Source of the DNA: Cricetomys ansorgei
Lineage: Eukaryota > Chordata > Mammalia > Rodentia > Nesomyidae
Direction: 5' to 3'
Length of the DNA: 64,000 nucleotides
Assembly (NCBI GenBank): GCA_026225945.1
Contig: JAMJFZ010004031.1
Span: 7,844,501-7,908,500, forward strand
Below are positions 1 to 9,325 of the stretch, in pieces. A model generated the notes under the pieces. It searched no databases and was not told the origin of the DNA. It saw only the letters and a program-made list of their open reading frames with translations. The translations under genes and the position numbers were made by a program. Numbering within the stretch: the first letter of the stretch is position 1; each line of letters opens with the position of its first letter.

Positions 1-663
1 CCTGGCCAAAAGGATTATCCTACAATTCATGGTGCCCCTGGCACAGAAGCTACGGATAGATAGCTTTTTGATTGAATTCAAATGCTGGCACCGCCAATCT
101 GCCTCAGCCTGCTTTTGAACATTGTGGAATAACCTTAGTGCTAGAAAGCTGAGGTAGAGTTGATGACTCTGGGCTTTGGCTCAGCTTGCACAGAAAGCCC
201 CAGGACCAGGCATCAGTCCATGTCAGCGCTCTGCAGCGAGCCTCTTTTCCCCCAGTGTACACGGATGGGTGGTTCTTTTGTGAGCCAGTAATGACTCATC
301 AACTCCATTCCACTGAGGCAGCCATGAGGGCCCTCCTCTTACTGAGCAGTCCTCACGTAGGGTGCTTCAAAATATAGTATCTTACCATTGGGGAGCTTAC
401 AAAGCCAAACATGCCAGACAGGAGAAAAGGTGCTGATTCAGGAAAGCTTCAAAGCCAGAAAAACAGCCATTTTCACTCTTCACTATCATCCCCAGCTTCT
501 CTACCAGTTCTGACTCTCCCCCTGGGAACTAGCTACCTGCTCTCAGATAGCCCTGGGTGGTGGCAGCCTCTGTGAGTATACCAACCCCTCCTCCGGCAGT
601 CACTGGGCATGATATGGCTGACAAAGGCTGGGAATGTGCTTTTCTGATAAAGATATGTTTGTT
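1..663. other. Unassigned single-copy-looking DNA
   Basis: I recognise no transposon, exon or RNA gene here. Short open frames occur but have no family resemblance, no splice context and ordinary base composition. Confidence 0.5.
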
Positions 664-905
664 TCTCATCCTCCCATGTGTGTGTGCACCCTCTGTGCAT
701 GTGCATACACACTCACTGATGTACCTACGGGCATTAAAATTGCTTTAGATGCTGGCATCACAAGGGTTCAGTGGTTTTTTTTAGAGCCTTTGTCTGTTTT
801 CTGTTTGTTTGTTTGTTTTGTTTGGTTGGATTCAAGCTCTCTTTTTATGCTAATCTAAAAGTGTGTGTGCATGCACACAGATGTGCATGTGTGCATGCCC
901 ACACG
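664..905. repeat. Imperfect TG/CA and TTTG simple repeats
   Basis: Imperfect TG-rich stretches occur near 675-715, a (TTTG)n tract at 801-826 and alternating purine-pyrimidine DNA at 861-905. A perfect 16-bp palindrome (TGTGTGCATGCACACA) lies at 864-879. Such alternating tracts can adopt Z-DNA or cruciform forms; that is general knowledge and not shown here. Confidence 0.75.
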
Positions 906-1312
906 TGTTTATCAGGGTTACTATTGCTGTGATCAAACACCGTGGCCAAAAAGCAGTGATGAAAAGGGTTCATTACACTTCCATATCGATGTTCATCAGT
1001 GAAGGAAGACAGGACAGGAACTCAGACAGGGCAGGAACCTGGAGACAGGAGCCGATGCAGAGGACACAGAGTAATGCTGCTTACTGGCTTGCTCTCATGG
1101 CTTGCTCAGTCTGCTTTCTTACAGAACATGGGACCACTAGCCCAGGGATGGCACTGCCCACAATCGCTGGACCCTCCCCCATCCATCACTAATTAAGAAA
1201 ATGCTCTACATGCTGGGTTACAGTCTAATCTTATGGAAGCATTTTCTCAATTAAGGTTCCTTCCTTTCAGGCAACTCTAGCTTGTGTCAAGCTGACATAA
1301 AATTATACAACA
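906..1312 (-). mobile_element. Rodent LTR-like dispersed repeat, copy A
   Basis: Read on the minus strand this matches a common rodent repeat of about 400 bp that runs from a TGT start through 'cttgacacaagctagag' to an end near 'gcaatagaaaccctgataaaca'. The family has TG...CA termini, as LTRs do. I recognise the consensus but cannot fix the database family name; it resembles non-coding MaLR-type LTRs. No coding capacity. Copy B abuts it directly in the same orientation. Confidence 0.7.
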
Positions 1313-1715
1313 TACCATACTAGGGTCTCTCTTGCTGTGACTAAAACACCATGACCAAAAACAAGTTGCTCTGTTTGATTTATTTGACTTCCACTTCCAC
1401 ATCAGAGCCCAGAAGAACCTGGAGGCAGGAATGAAGTAGAAGCCATGGAGGAGTGCTGTTGACTGGCTTCCCCCCGTGACCCCCTGTGGCTTTCTTAGCC
1501 TGCTTTCTTATACACCTCAAGACCATCTGGCCAGGAGTGGCACCACTCACGATGGTTTGGGTCCAAAATTGCCCTGAAGATTTGCTTATATACAATCTAG
1601 ATGAAGTCATTTTCTCAGTGGAGGTTCCCTCTTTCCAGATAATTTTACTCTGTATCCAATTGACAAAAAAAAAAACAAACAAACAAAAAACAACAAAAAA
1701 AAAAAACTAACAACA
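1313..1715 (-). mobile_element. Rodent LTR-like dispersed repeat, copy B
   Basis: Second member of the same family, head-to-tail with copy A and with no clear spacer. It is visibly diverged from copy A and has its own deletions, and an A-rich expansion (1664-1707) lies inside its element-5' end, just before the terminal 'aactaaca'. The two could be independent insertions or a two-LTR-type junction; divergence favours independent or very old events. Confidence 0.65.
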
Positions 1716-2785
1716 AACCAACCAGTACAATATACATCTATATGTACGTTTAAGAATCATGGCACTACTTGGTATAAAGGCTTTCAAAAACTCTACCACT
1801 TTAGTTAGCATATGCAAAGTCTTCCCGGCAGAACTTTCAACTTAACTGTTGAATTCTGAGTCCACTCTCTCTAGATTGCTTCCATCTGGGAATGAATATA
1901 GAGAAGGACCCTGACATGGCCTTCTTGTCTCAAGCTTGGAGAATGATGAAGGGACCCAAACTGGTCGAACAGGTCTCTCTCCCTGCCGTCTCCGGGCTCC
2001 TCTATATTTTTCATTTATAAATAAATTTTTATTTATCTAAATGACATTTGGCCGTTTTGTAGAGGCACTATCATACCAATGACTCAAATGATGATTGTTC
2101 TCGCCCATCTAGAACTTTACACAGTGTTCAGATGTTTCATGCACTTCAGAGCTTCAGTCTCTTTGCCTCTCCAATTTAGCTCAACCAGAAGAGCCTATCG
2201 GTTTATTCTGCTGAAGACAGATGATTCTAGACAGGGTAGGTGACCAAGAAAACGTCTCCAGCTGAATAGAGTCAAACACAGTAGCAAAGACAGGCATTCT
2301 AGTTAACGTCATAAATGACAAGGCATGAGTCCTGTGCCACCTTGTAACAGGGTGCTGCTCATCACACTTCGAATGGGGTATGTTTAAGACGGCTTCAGCT
2401 TTTAGAATGGAAAGGCCTGGGTTTATAGGTAGCTCATTAAGCTTACTGATTTTGCTTAATTAAGCAGAGCGTAAGTTACAATTTTTAAAAACTCTTAGAC
2501 TCCCAGGATCTCTTGCAATTCTCCCCTTGACACAGAAAATAGGGACGCAGAAGTCAAAAAGGGACTCTTCCTTCAGTGGTGGAGGACAAGCTGACTGGTT
2601 CCTAAGATGCCATCAAAGGGCTGAGTGTGGGATTGTTTGAGACTATGGAGGAAGGATGCTTGTCACAGGTTTCACTCCATTTGGCATTCACGCCCCCTCA
2701 GAAACTAACACAATGTTTGCTTGGACCGTCTGGGTTGGTCTACTGTCATCACAGATTATGAGCGGAAGAAGTAGAAGAGGAGCTC
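1716..2785. other. Unassigned DNA
   Basis: No recognised repeat or gene. A short AT-rich patch lies at 2011-2042. The 3' part (about 2650-2785) may be the 5' end of the following MLT1 LTR, but similarity is too weak to assign. Confidence 0.45.
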
Positions 2786-3061
2786 AGAGTGTGAGGCATG
2801 AGCAGGACATGCTCACTTTGGCTTTGAAGCTGGAGGAGTGGGGCCATCAGGCAGGAGTGCAAGGAGACTTGACAAGGCCGAAAAGACAAAGAGATGGATT
2901 TCCCGAGAGCCTCCGGGAAGAAACACAGCTTTGCCCACACATTGATGTTAGCGTAGTGAGACCTGTCGTGGGTGTCTAACCTGGTTAGTGTAAGAAAATA
3001 GATTACGGTTGTTGTAGACTAAGTTTATAGCTTATTTGAAATACTAGAAAGTTAATAATAG
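2786..3061 (+). mobile_element. MLT1-type MaLR LTR (3' part)
   Basis: The stretch follows the MLT1 LTR consensus: 'gctggaggagtggggccat', then 'gagcctccgggaagaaacaca', 'ttgatgttagcgtagtgaga', and a degraded poly(A) region near 'taagaaaatagat' followed by 'ctaagttt'. MLT1 is an ancient ERVL-MaLR LTR shared across placental mammals. Only the LTR is present; there is no internal coding region. Confidence 0.6.
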
Positions 3062-3089
3062 AAAGAGAATACTGGGCTATTAATAATAA

Positions 3090-3190
3090 GTATCCATTGA
3101 ATATGTCATGTGTTCAGTGCTATATTGAATGCTCTGAGGGGAAATATGAGGGAAATAGAAACACAAAGCCTGCTCACGGGAAGCATATTA
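3090..3190 (-). mobile_element. L2 3'-end fragment (weak)
   Basis: The order of motifs, 'ccattgaatatgtcatgtg', 'cagtgctatattgaatgctc', 'aatagaaacacaaagcctgctcac', parallels the antisense L2 3' end (ending in the ancestral 'attgagcacctactatgtgcc'). Divergence is high and a MIR is the alternative. Confidence 0.4.
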
Positions 3191-3242
3191 AGACCAATAC
3201 ACATAGAACATTCTAGAGAATAATTAATGAGCATGTTACACT

Positions 3243-3465
3243 TTATTTATTTGTTTAAGTATGTGTGTGTGTATGTGCGCGCGCGCGCCCACGGGAGCAT
3301 ACCACATGTGTGCAGGTGCCTGTGGAGGACAAAAGAGGGCATCAGATCTTCTGGAACTTGAGTTACAGAAGTTGTGAGCCATCCAACAGGGGTGCTGGGA
3401 AATAAACTCAGGTCTTCTGGAAGGGCAACAAGCACTCTTAACCTCTAAGCCGTCGCTCCAGTCCC
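3243..3465 (-). mobile_element. B2/B3-family SINE, antisense, with TG/CG tract
   Basis: Antisense tRNA-derived SINE: T-rich tail at 3243-3257, body including 'ctgtggaggacaaaagagggcatcagatc', and the antisense 5' end 'gccgtcgctccagtcc' (B2/B3 begin 'ggactggagcgacggc' here). A (TG)n(CG)n tract at 3259-3289 sits just inside the tail. Confidence 0.85.
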
Positions 3466-3784
3466 AAGGGTGCTAATTAAGTGCTAAGCGTACTGGACAG
3501 ACAAACTTGAGAAAGCGGATGGTAAAGGAGTGTATAAGAGGAAGGAACAATGAAGGAGAAGTTATGGGAAAGTTTGAGATTTCTAATTGCTGATTATCTC
3601 AGAGGCTCAAAGAAATTTTTATCAATGGATGTGGTTCCCATGTAGTGGTTTCCTACACAGCAAACTACTAAGCATTGGAGTTTCTCTGCACAGTTTAAAG
3701 CTATTTTCCTCTCCTTCAGTCTCTTTAGGTGAGCTCATTCATATAACAAATGCACACTATAGTGTCTTGAAAAGGTAACTCCCC
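3466..3784. other. Unassigned DNA
   Basis: No recognised repeat or gene. Confidence 0.45.
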
Positions 3785-4165
3785 AAAATATATCTCTACA
3801 TTCTAACCTTCAGGATCTATCAATGTGACTTTGTGTGGCCAAAGAGTCTTTGCAGATGTATGAGTGGATCCTGAAAATAACAGCAAGGATCCCAGAGACA
3901 AGTGAAAGGGAGAGACACACAGAAAAAAAAGGACACAGGCATACTGGAGTGGGGTGGCCATGAGACCAGAATGTCTAGGATCACAGGATGCCAACAGAAG
4001 ATGGAAAAATAAGGAAGCATTCTTTTCAAGGTCTTTGGGAAGAGATGACTAATGCACACTCACTTCTGAACTTCAAGCCTCAAGAACTGTGAGCGAATAA
4101 TTTTTTTTGGTTGTTTAAGTTGCCATGCTTCTGGTGGTTTGCTATGGCAACACCAGAGAACACAG
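3785..4165 (+). mobile_element. MLT1-type MaLR LTR, near full length
   Basis: Diagnostic MLT1 landmarks in order: 'caatgtgactttgtgtggcc', 'agagtctttgcagatg', 'gagacacacag', 'tcaagcctcaagaactgtga', 'gcgaataa' (decayed poly(A) signal region), 'gtttaagttgcc', 'ggtttgctatggcaacacc'. It is a non-coding LTR of an ancient mammalian ERVL-MaLR element. Confidence 0.75.
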
Positions 4166-4239
4166 AAATACATGTGGCTTCAGTGCCAGCCCCACCCATG
4201 TCTCTGTTATGTCTCTAGCTCAGAGAGCCCTGGGAACTC

Positions 4240-4602
4240 CAGAATATTTTACCAAGCTGCCTACCTGACATCCCTTGATGTCTTAGAGACATCTGCAATC
4301 TACCATATCTCAACCTCTTCTCTGTCCCCAACCCTGCTCCTTTTTCCAATCTGGATAAACACCTTAGGATTAATGCCTGACATGTCTGTCTTTCTGCATC
4401 TTAAATATCGGGTCACTAAATTTTATTGATTTTTACCTTTGAATATTTATCTAATCTGTCTACTTTCCCGCAGTTTCCTCTGTCACCTTTGACCCCACTC
4501 TCACTGTCTCTCACTTGACATTTTATAGCTCCCTCCTAACTTATGTCTTCACGGAGGTATCCATGTCTCCATAATTTCCAATCTTTTTCTACCTGGCAGC
4601 TA
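4240..4602 (+). mobile_element. L2 fragment, 5' part
   Basis: Resembles the L2 LINE 3' region: 'ccctgctcctttttccaatctggataaacacc'-like text followed by 'cacttgacattttatagctc'. It continues after the B1 insertion at 4904-5300, which supports one interrupted L2 copy. Ancient and heavily diverged. Confidence 0.5.
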
Positions 4603-4696
4603 TTGAAGCCTTTTCTTCCTTCCTTCATTTCTTTCCCTTTCTTTCTTTCTTCCTTCCTTCCTTCCTTCCTTCCTTCCTTCCTTCCTTCCTTCCTTC

Positions 4697-4743
<47 letters not shown>

Positions 4744-4903
4744 GTTATTTTTTTGAGACAGGATTTCTCTGTTATAAATCTGGCCATCCTGGAACTCACT
4801 GTGTAGACCAGGCTGGCCTCAAACTCACAGAGATCCACCTGCCTCTGCCTCCAAAGTTCTGGGATTAAAGGCATGCACACCACCACCACCTTGAAGCCTT
4901 TTC
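4603..4903 (-). mobile_element. B1 SINE, antisense, with expanded tail and 13-bp TSD
   Basis: 7SL-derived B1 on the minus strand, body about 4750-4890 ('gagacaggatttctctgtta' ... 'tgggattaaaggcatgcac'). Perfect 13-bp target-site duplications 'ttgaagccttttc' lie at 4603-4615 and 4891-4903. Between the left duplication and the body lies the A-tail, expanded into (CTTC)n(CTTT)n on this strand. The element splits an L2. Its 'gagatccacctgcc' (sense 'ggtggatctc') form is more typical of cricetids than of mouse B1. No independent gene here: the open frames over the tract are repeat artefacts. Confidence 0.93.
4616..4743. repeat. (CTTC)n(CTTT)n microsatellite
   Basis: Near-pure tetranucleotide tract with an inner CTTC block and outer CTTT block, derived from the oligo(A) tail of the antisense B1. 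It is a strict polypurine-polypyrimidine tract, so it is likely length-variable. Lysine/glutamate/arginine-rich and serine/phenylalanine/leucine-rich open frames over it have no coding meaning. Confidence 0.95.
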
Positions 4904-5300
4904 AAAATGCAACCTTGATTGTATTAGCCTATGCTTAAGATCCTTCAGTGATTCCCATAGCTCAGAAGGAGAGTACAAAGTCTTTGGATATAAACTGAAG
5001 AGAGCTGTAAGGCTCAAGATGAACTTGAACCAGGCTCTTCTTTATATTCTTCCATTTGGTTAGGCTGGCCTCCTTGGAGTTATCTCCTTTACAGGGCCTT
5101 GGCACATGTTGTTCTCCATTAGAAAGAGTTGCTATTTGCCTAAAATTACCATCTGACTTCCCCCTTTGGTTCTACTGCCATCTTTGTGATTGAGTTGTTC
5201 CAGACTTCTCAAAGTAGGTAGACCCCCCTCTTCTTTCAGATGTTCCTAAGTATTCTGGATACTTCCTTCACAGTTCTGGCCTCATTGTAACTGTATACTT
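4904..5300 (+). mobile_element. L2 fragment, 3' part
   Basis: Follows L2 text: 'ccttcagtgattcccatagctc', 'gtacaaagtctttgga', 'ctggcctccttggagttatc', 'cagggccttggcacatgttg'. Same orientation as 4240-4602 and separated from it only by the B1 insertion. Confidence 0.6.
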
Positions 5301-5332
5301 TTGTTGTTTTTATGATGAACGGGATCCTTTCC

Positions 5333-6062
5333 TGCAAAATCTGGGCTGAGAATGCCTCTCAAAGGTTCACGTGTTGAAAATTGAGTCATCAGGAGGTGTA
5401 AGAGGGTGAAGCTTCAGGAGGTGTAAGAGGGTGAAGCTTCAGGAGGTGTAAGAGGGTGAAGCTTCAGGAGGTGGAAGATGGTGAAGCTTCAGGAGGTGTA
5501 AGAGGGTGAAGCTTCGGGAGGTGGAAGAGGGTGAAGCTTCAGGAGGTGTAAGAGGGTGAAGCTTCAGGAGGTGTAAGAGGGTGAAGCTTCAGGAGGTGTA
5601 AGAGGGTGAAGCTTCGGGAGGTGGAAGAGGGTGAAGCTTCAGGAGGTGTAAGAGGGTGAAGCTTCGGGAGGTGGAAGAGGGTGAAGCTTCAGGAGGGGTA
5701 AGAGGGTGAAGCTTCGGGAGGTGTAAGAGGGTGAAGCTTCAGGAGGTGTAAGAGGGTGAAGCTTCAGGAGGTGTAAGAGGGTGAAGCTTCAGGAGGTGGA
5801 ATTTAGTCTGGGGTTGTCCTTGAGGGAGGTATTGGCACTATGTGGCCAATTTCCCCCATTTTTTTGGCTCCCTGGTTTCTAGGAAGTGAGCAGCCTCCTC
5901 TACCACGGGCTCCTTCCGTGATTTATAGTGCCCATGGGCTTAAAAGCAACAGGCTAAATGACCATGCCCTGTAGTTTCCTCAACCAAGAGCCACAAGAGA
6001 AGCATTCTCCTTTAAGTTTATTATCTCAGGCCTTTGTCACAGTAACAAAAAGCGGACAGACA
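5333..6062 (+). mobile_element. MaLR LTR (rodent MTE/MST-like) bearing a minisatellite
   Basis: Matches the rodent MaLR LTR plan: 'aaaggttcacgtgttgaaa', the purine-rich 'ggaggtggaa' zone, 'ccttgagggaggtattgg', 'gtgagcagcctcctctacca', 'cttaaaagcaacaggctaaatgaccatg', and the end 'caggcctttgtcacagtaacaaaaagcggacagac'. The purine-rich zone has expanded into a 25-bp tandem array (5391-5800), so the LTR is about 400 bp longer than usual. Non-coding; no internal region attached. Confidence 0.7.
5391..5800. repeat. 25-bp minisatellite, 16.4 copies
   Basis: Sixteen complete 25-bp units plus 10 bp, with no length variation between units. Each complete unit contains the core GGTGAAGCTTC with a central AAGCTT palindrome. 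Two main variants alternate: units starting 'aggaggtgta' and units starting 'gggaggtgga' (units 6, 10, 12); units 4, 13 and 14 carry other single changes. The array lies in the purine-rich part of a MaLR LTR and is strictly purine-rich on this strand outside the TT of AAGCTTC and the T residues of GGTG/GTGTA. Confidence 0.97.
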
Positions 6063-9000
6063 TTCTTACAAGATTATATACTTCACTGAAACCAGAGAAG
6101 CTGGTACATGAATTAATGAATGGACTAAGTGTTGTATGATATCACTACAGTCTGAGAAGGGTCCCCGTATGCTTTCTTAGGATTGAGATGGGGGCACTAT
6201 AAGAAAGGTGTCTAAAAATGTGGTTACCAGGAGCACAAGGAAAGAGATCCCTCTCCCTTAAAAAAATTCATTCAGGGACTCAGCGACATCATCTGCCTTC
6301 TAATTTGCCTGGGTATTGCACAGTGCCTCTCAGAGCTCAGTTTGGAGGAAGAAATGACTAAAGTCTATTTGCAGGAAGCATATGAGTCACTTAAGCTTTA
6401 TTTCCCAAGCGCTACGGCAGCTTGCGATTTCAGCAGGTTGCAACAGGTGCACGTATTTTTAGCTTTTATGACAAGTATTGTATATTTATCCTCAGGAGTC
6501 CCTGGCTTGAATGGCCTCCATCAAAACGATGCCAAGTGGAGAACAGCTTCTCCACAGCACCATGCTTGCTTAGAGAGTACTGAACACACTAGTAACCACA
6601 AACACTTGAAACCCTCAGACAAAACTCTTAGCCCCGAAATAAGCAAAGGAAAAAAGCATAATGTCTTATCAAAAGAAGGAGTAGTGTTGGGGATAAAAAG
6701 CTGCACTTCGAAACTCAGACATGATAGCTATAAAATTAACAAGGAAACAGTTTATTATTGCCTGCAAACAAGAGACAAACCCCTGCCCTGTGCCTTGCTT
6801 CGGCTCTACTTCTCTAGGGAACTTCTCCCATGTCAAGTGAGGGTTTTCCAGAGTACTTTAATTAACTTGTATCAGAGAGAAGGTATACAAGAAAGAATGT
6901 GCAAAGATTTATTTAATTAGTGAATTGCACCCAGCTCTTCTATCGTTCATCAGAGAAGTAGCTGGTGGGATGTCTGGGCTCTTGGTGGTATGTTTAGTCA
7001 ATAAGATATTCATGACTTTAGCAAACAGTTAAGTTTTTAAACCAGTGGGAATTTGGTGAACAATTTCCCTTGGCTACCACTGGCTACATGGCCAGAATTT
7101 ATAAACTGTTTTCTTCCTGAGAGGGAAAGTGCTGGGGTGAGCAAGCCTCCAGCAGAGTCTGCAATGAGCAATGTAGTGTTAGCTGCCCCACTGAAGAAGC
7201 CTTAACTGGAATGGCACAGAGACTACAGTGCTGAATGTGGCTGGGGGAACAGGAACTCGCTGCCATTGCTGTGATATGTGTGGTGTTCATATTTTCTCAT
7301 GTACGTTTGCAGAGTCACATGCATTTCATTGTCTTTCCTGAGTGGCCATAAAGCTGAAAGGAAGGACTCTCTGCGTCAGTAAATCAAAAGTTAGCAGACA
7401 AAAGGTCAAAATCTCCAAAGCCACAAGAACATTAACACTTTGGATATAAAGATTCCCCAAGAAACAAATGCTCGATCTCCCTTTGGAGACCGCAGACGCC
7501 TTATCTTTGTGAGTTTACAAAATGGAGCCAAACTGTACCCATGGCCACTTTAGCTAAACCAAGGCCTGGATCTTTTAGCAGCCCACAGTCATTAAAGCTC
7601 TCAGAAAGCCTCCCAGGAGTCGATGTGCTTGCTTAAGTATATGCTGTAAAAGGTCCCAGAGATTTACAAGGGACTGCTTCACGTTAAACCAGGCACCATC
7701 TGATAAACAAGCAATTTTAGCTGCGGGCTAAATGATGCTTTTTGAGGCTTTGATTTACAATGCCGAAGATGATGTATTTGTAGTTTGGGGATAGGTTCTG
7801 CTGCCGGCTTGCTGTGATTACTCACCCATGAGCAGAATTCAGGGCTCCAGTCTTCAGTTTGGAGGTCAGAAAATTGCCAGTGGAATGAGAGAAGGTTGAT
7901 AAGGTTTATTGAGATGCTAACTAGATATAAAAAAACTTATTAAGCTAGTGCTTTTGAACACTTAAGCTTTCTGGGGACCACGGTTTTTGTTAGTCTGCTT
8001 AAATCCCAAGATATAAAAAATAATCTGCAAAATTGATCTAGTAGTCTAATTTTACTTTCATTACATTTAAAAAGCAAACATAGGCCTGGTTTATTATTGC
8101 TGACATTTAAAAATAAAAAAATGTCCAATTTAGCATTTGTGTAATTGCTTGAAAGCTAAGAAATCTGGAGGCAACTTTGAAGCAAATCAAATCACCTCTG
8201 AGAACACTGAGGAATGGATTTATAGTATTTGAACATGAATTAACCGTGAGAATGCTTTTAAAACTCATAGTTCTAAGAAATGATTTGCCAACCTCATTTG
8301 CCCAGAAGTTAGGTATTTCATAAATATTTGGAAATCCACTAATATTGAGACCATGCTAGTGTAGAGATAAAATACGCTGTCTTTTCTGCAGGTTTTGGAG
8401 AAAACCAGAGACGATTTCAGTGAAATGTGAAATGTGTTAAGAGCCAGGAAGCCACGGAGCCCAGAAGGAACCACCCTGGTGGAAATAAAGGGGGTGCCTT
8501 CCTTGGGCTCCTTCCTTGGTACCTTCTTTCCTGTCCAATGACTAGATGGGGAGCCATGTACACAGAAGACAGCAGAAAGGCATTTGGAGCACATCCCGGC
8601 TTTCTGCAGACTCAGAACTGTGATCTTTACTGAGAAGACCTCAGACCTCAGCGGTTCTCGATCACGTGACACTTGGCAGATTGAGAAACCACAGAAACAA
8701 TTTATTAGTCGGGGAAGGGAATCCATGGCTAACTATGCACATGGCAGTAGCGGAGCCCTGAGGTCCAAGCTGGTCCAGACCGTGACAGAGGCAACCAACT
8801 GAGCCTTTGGTCCACCCCTCCTGGAGGCTCCAGAGAACACAGCTTTCCTCTCCTTCCTCGGAACAGGTGCAGTTGGGAAGATTGTGGTATATGTCACACA
8901 CCCACATGGACTATGCATAACTTTTGTTCAGGAGCTCTTATTTTAGAGAGCCAAGTAATTTTGTCCGTGAATAAAGTAGCATGAAACTGCCTTTTGGGAG

Positions 9001-9099
9001 ATTAGCTTAAGGAACTCGGTTCCCTCTGCCTTCCAGTTGCCCCACCCCCCACAAGTTTCCCCATGGGTCACTCAATGGTGGCTTGGCTTAAAGGTTAAT
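6063..9099. other. Repeat-poor unassigned DNA; no gene supported
   Basis: About 3 kb with no confident transposon. It holds the longest unexplained open frame in the window (6342-6920), which begins at TTG, with its first ATG at 6354; it has no family resemblance. The part from about 7380 to 7760 has retained CpGs and low-repeat sequence and could be a conserved element. A 46-bp stretch at 8649-8694 has URR1-like ends. Confidence 0.45.
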
Positions 9100-9325
9100 A
9101 CGGTGACTAACATTTACTAAGTGCATTCTGTTGGCCAGGCACTACTCAAGCCATTCATATATATTAAGCCATTTAATCTTTGCAATAACCACGTGAGGTA
9201 TTGCTTTGCAATCTCCATCTTACATAAGAAAAACCATTAAACTTACTCATGGTCACATGACTAATGAGGTCACAAATCCAAGCTGCCACACTCAGCTGTC
9301 TTACAGGACAGTGTATGCAGCAGCT
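9100..9325 (-). mobile_element. MIR SINE, antisense, near full length
   Basis: Antisense MIR landmarks in order: 'ctaacatttactaagtgc', 'gccaggcactactcaagcc', 'atatattaagccatttaatc', 'gcaataaccacgtgaggta', 'tcttacataagaaaaacca', 'catggtcacatgactaatgagg'. MIR is an ancient tRNA-derived mammalian SINE; some copies serve as enhancers, which cannot be judged here. Confidence 0.85.

Noticed and set aside
4536..4889. 117-codon lysine/glutamate/arginine-rich minus frame
   Set aside because: It translates the tetranucleotide tail and body of an antisense B1.
5391..5800. CRISPR-like regular array
   Set aside because: Units are contiguous 25-mers without spacers, in a mammalian LTR; it is a minisatellite.
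8265..8726. 153-codon minus-strand frame
   Set aside because: No family resemblance, no motif, no splice context; compatible with chance in 64 kb read in six frames.
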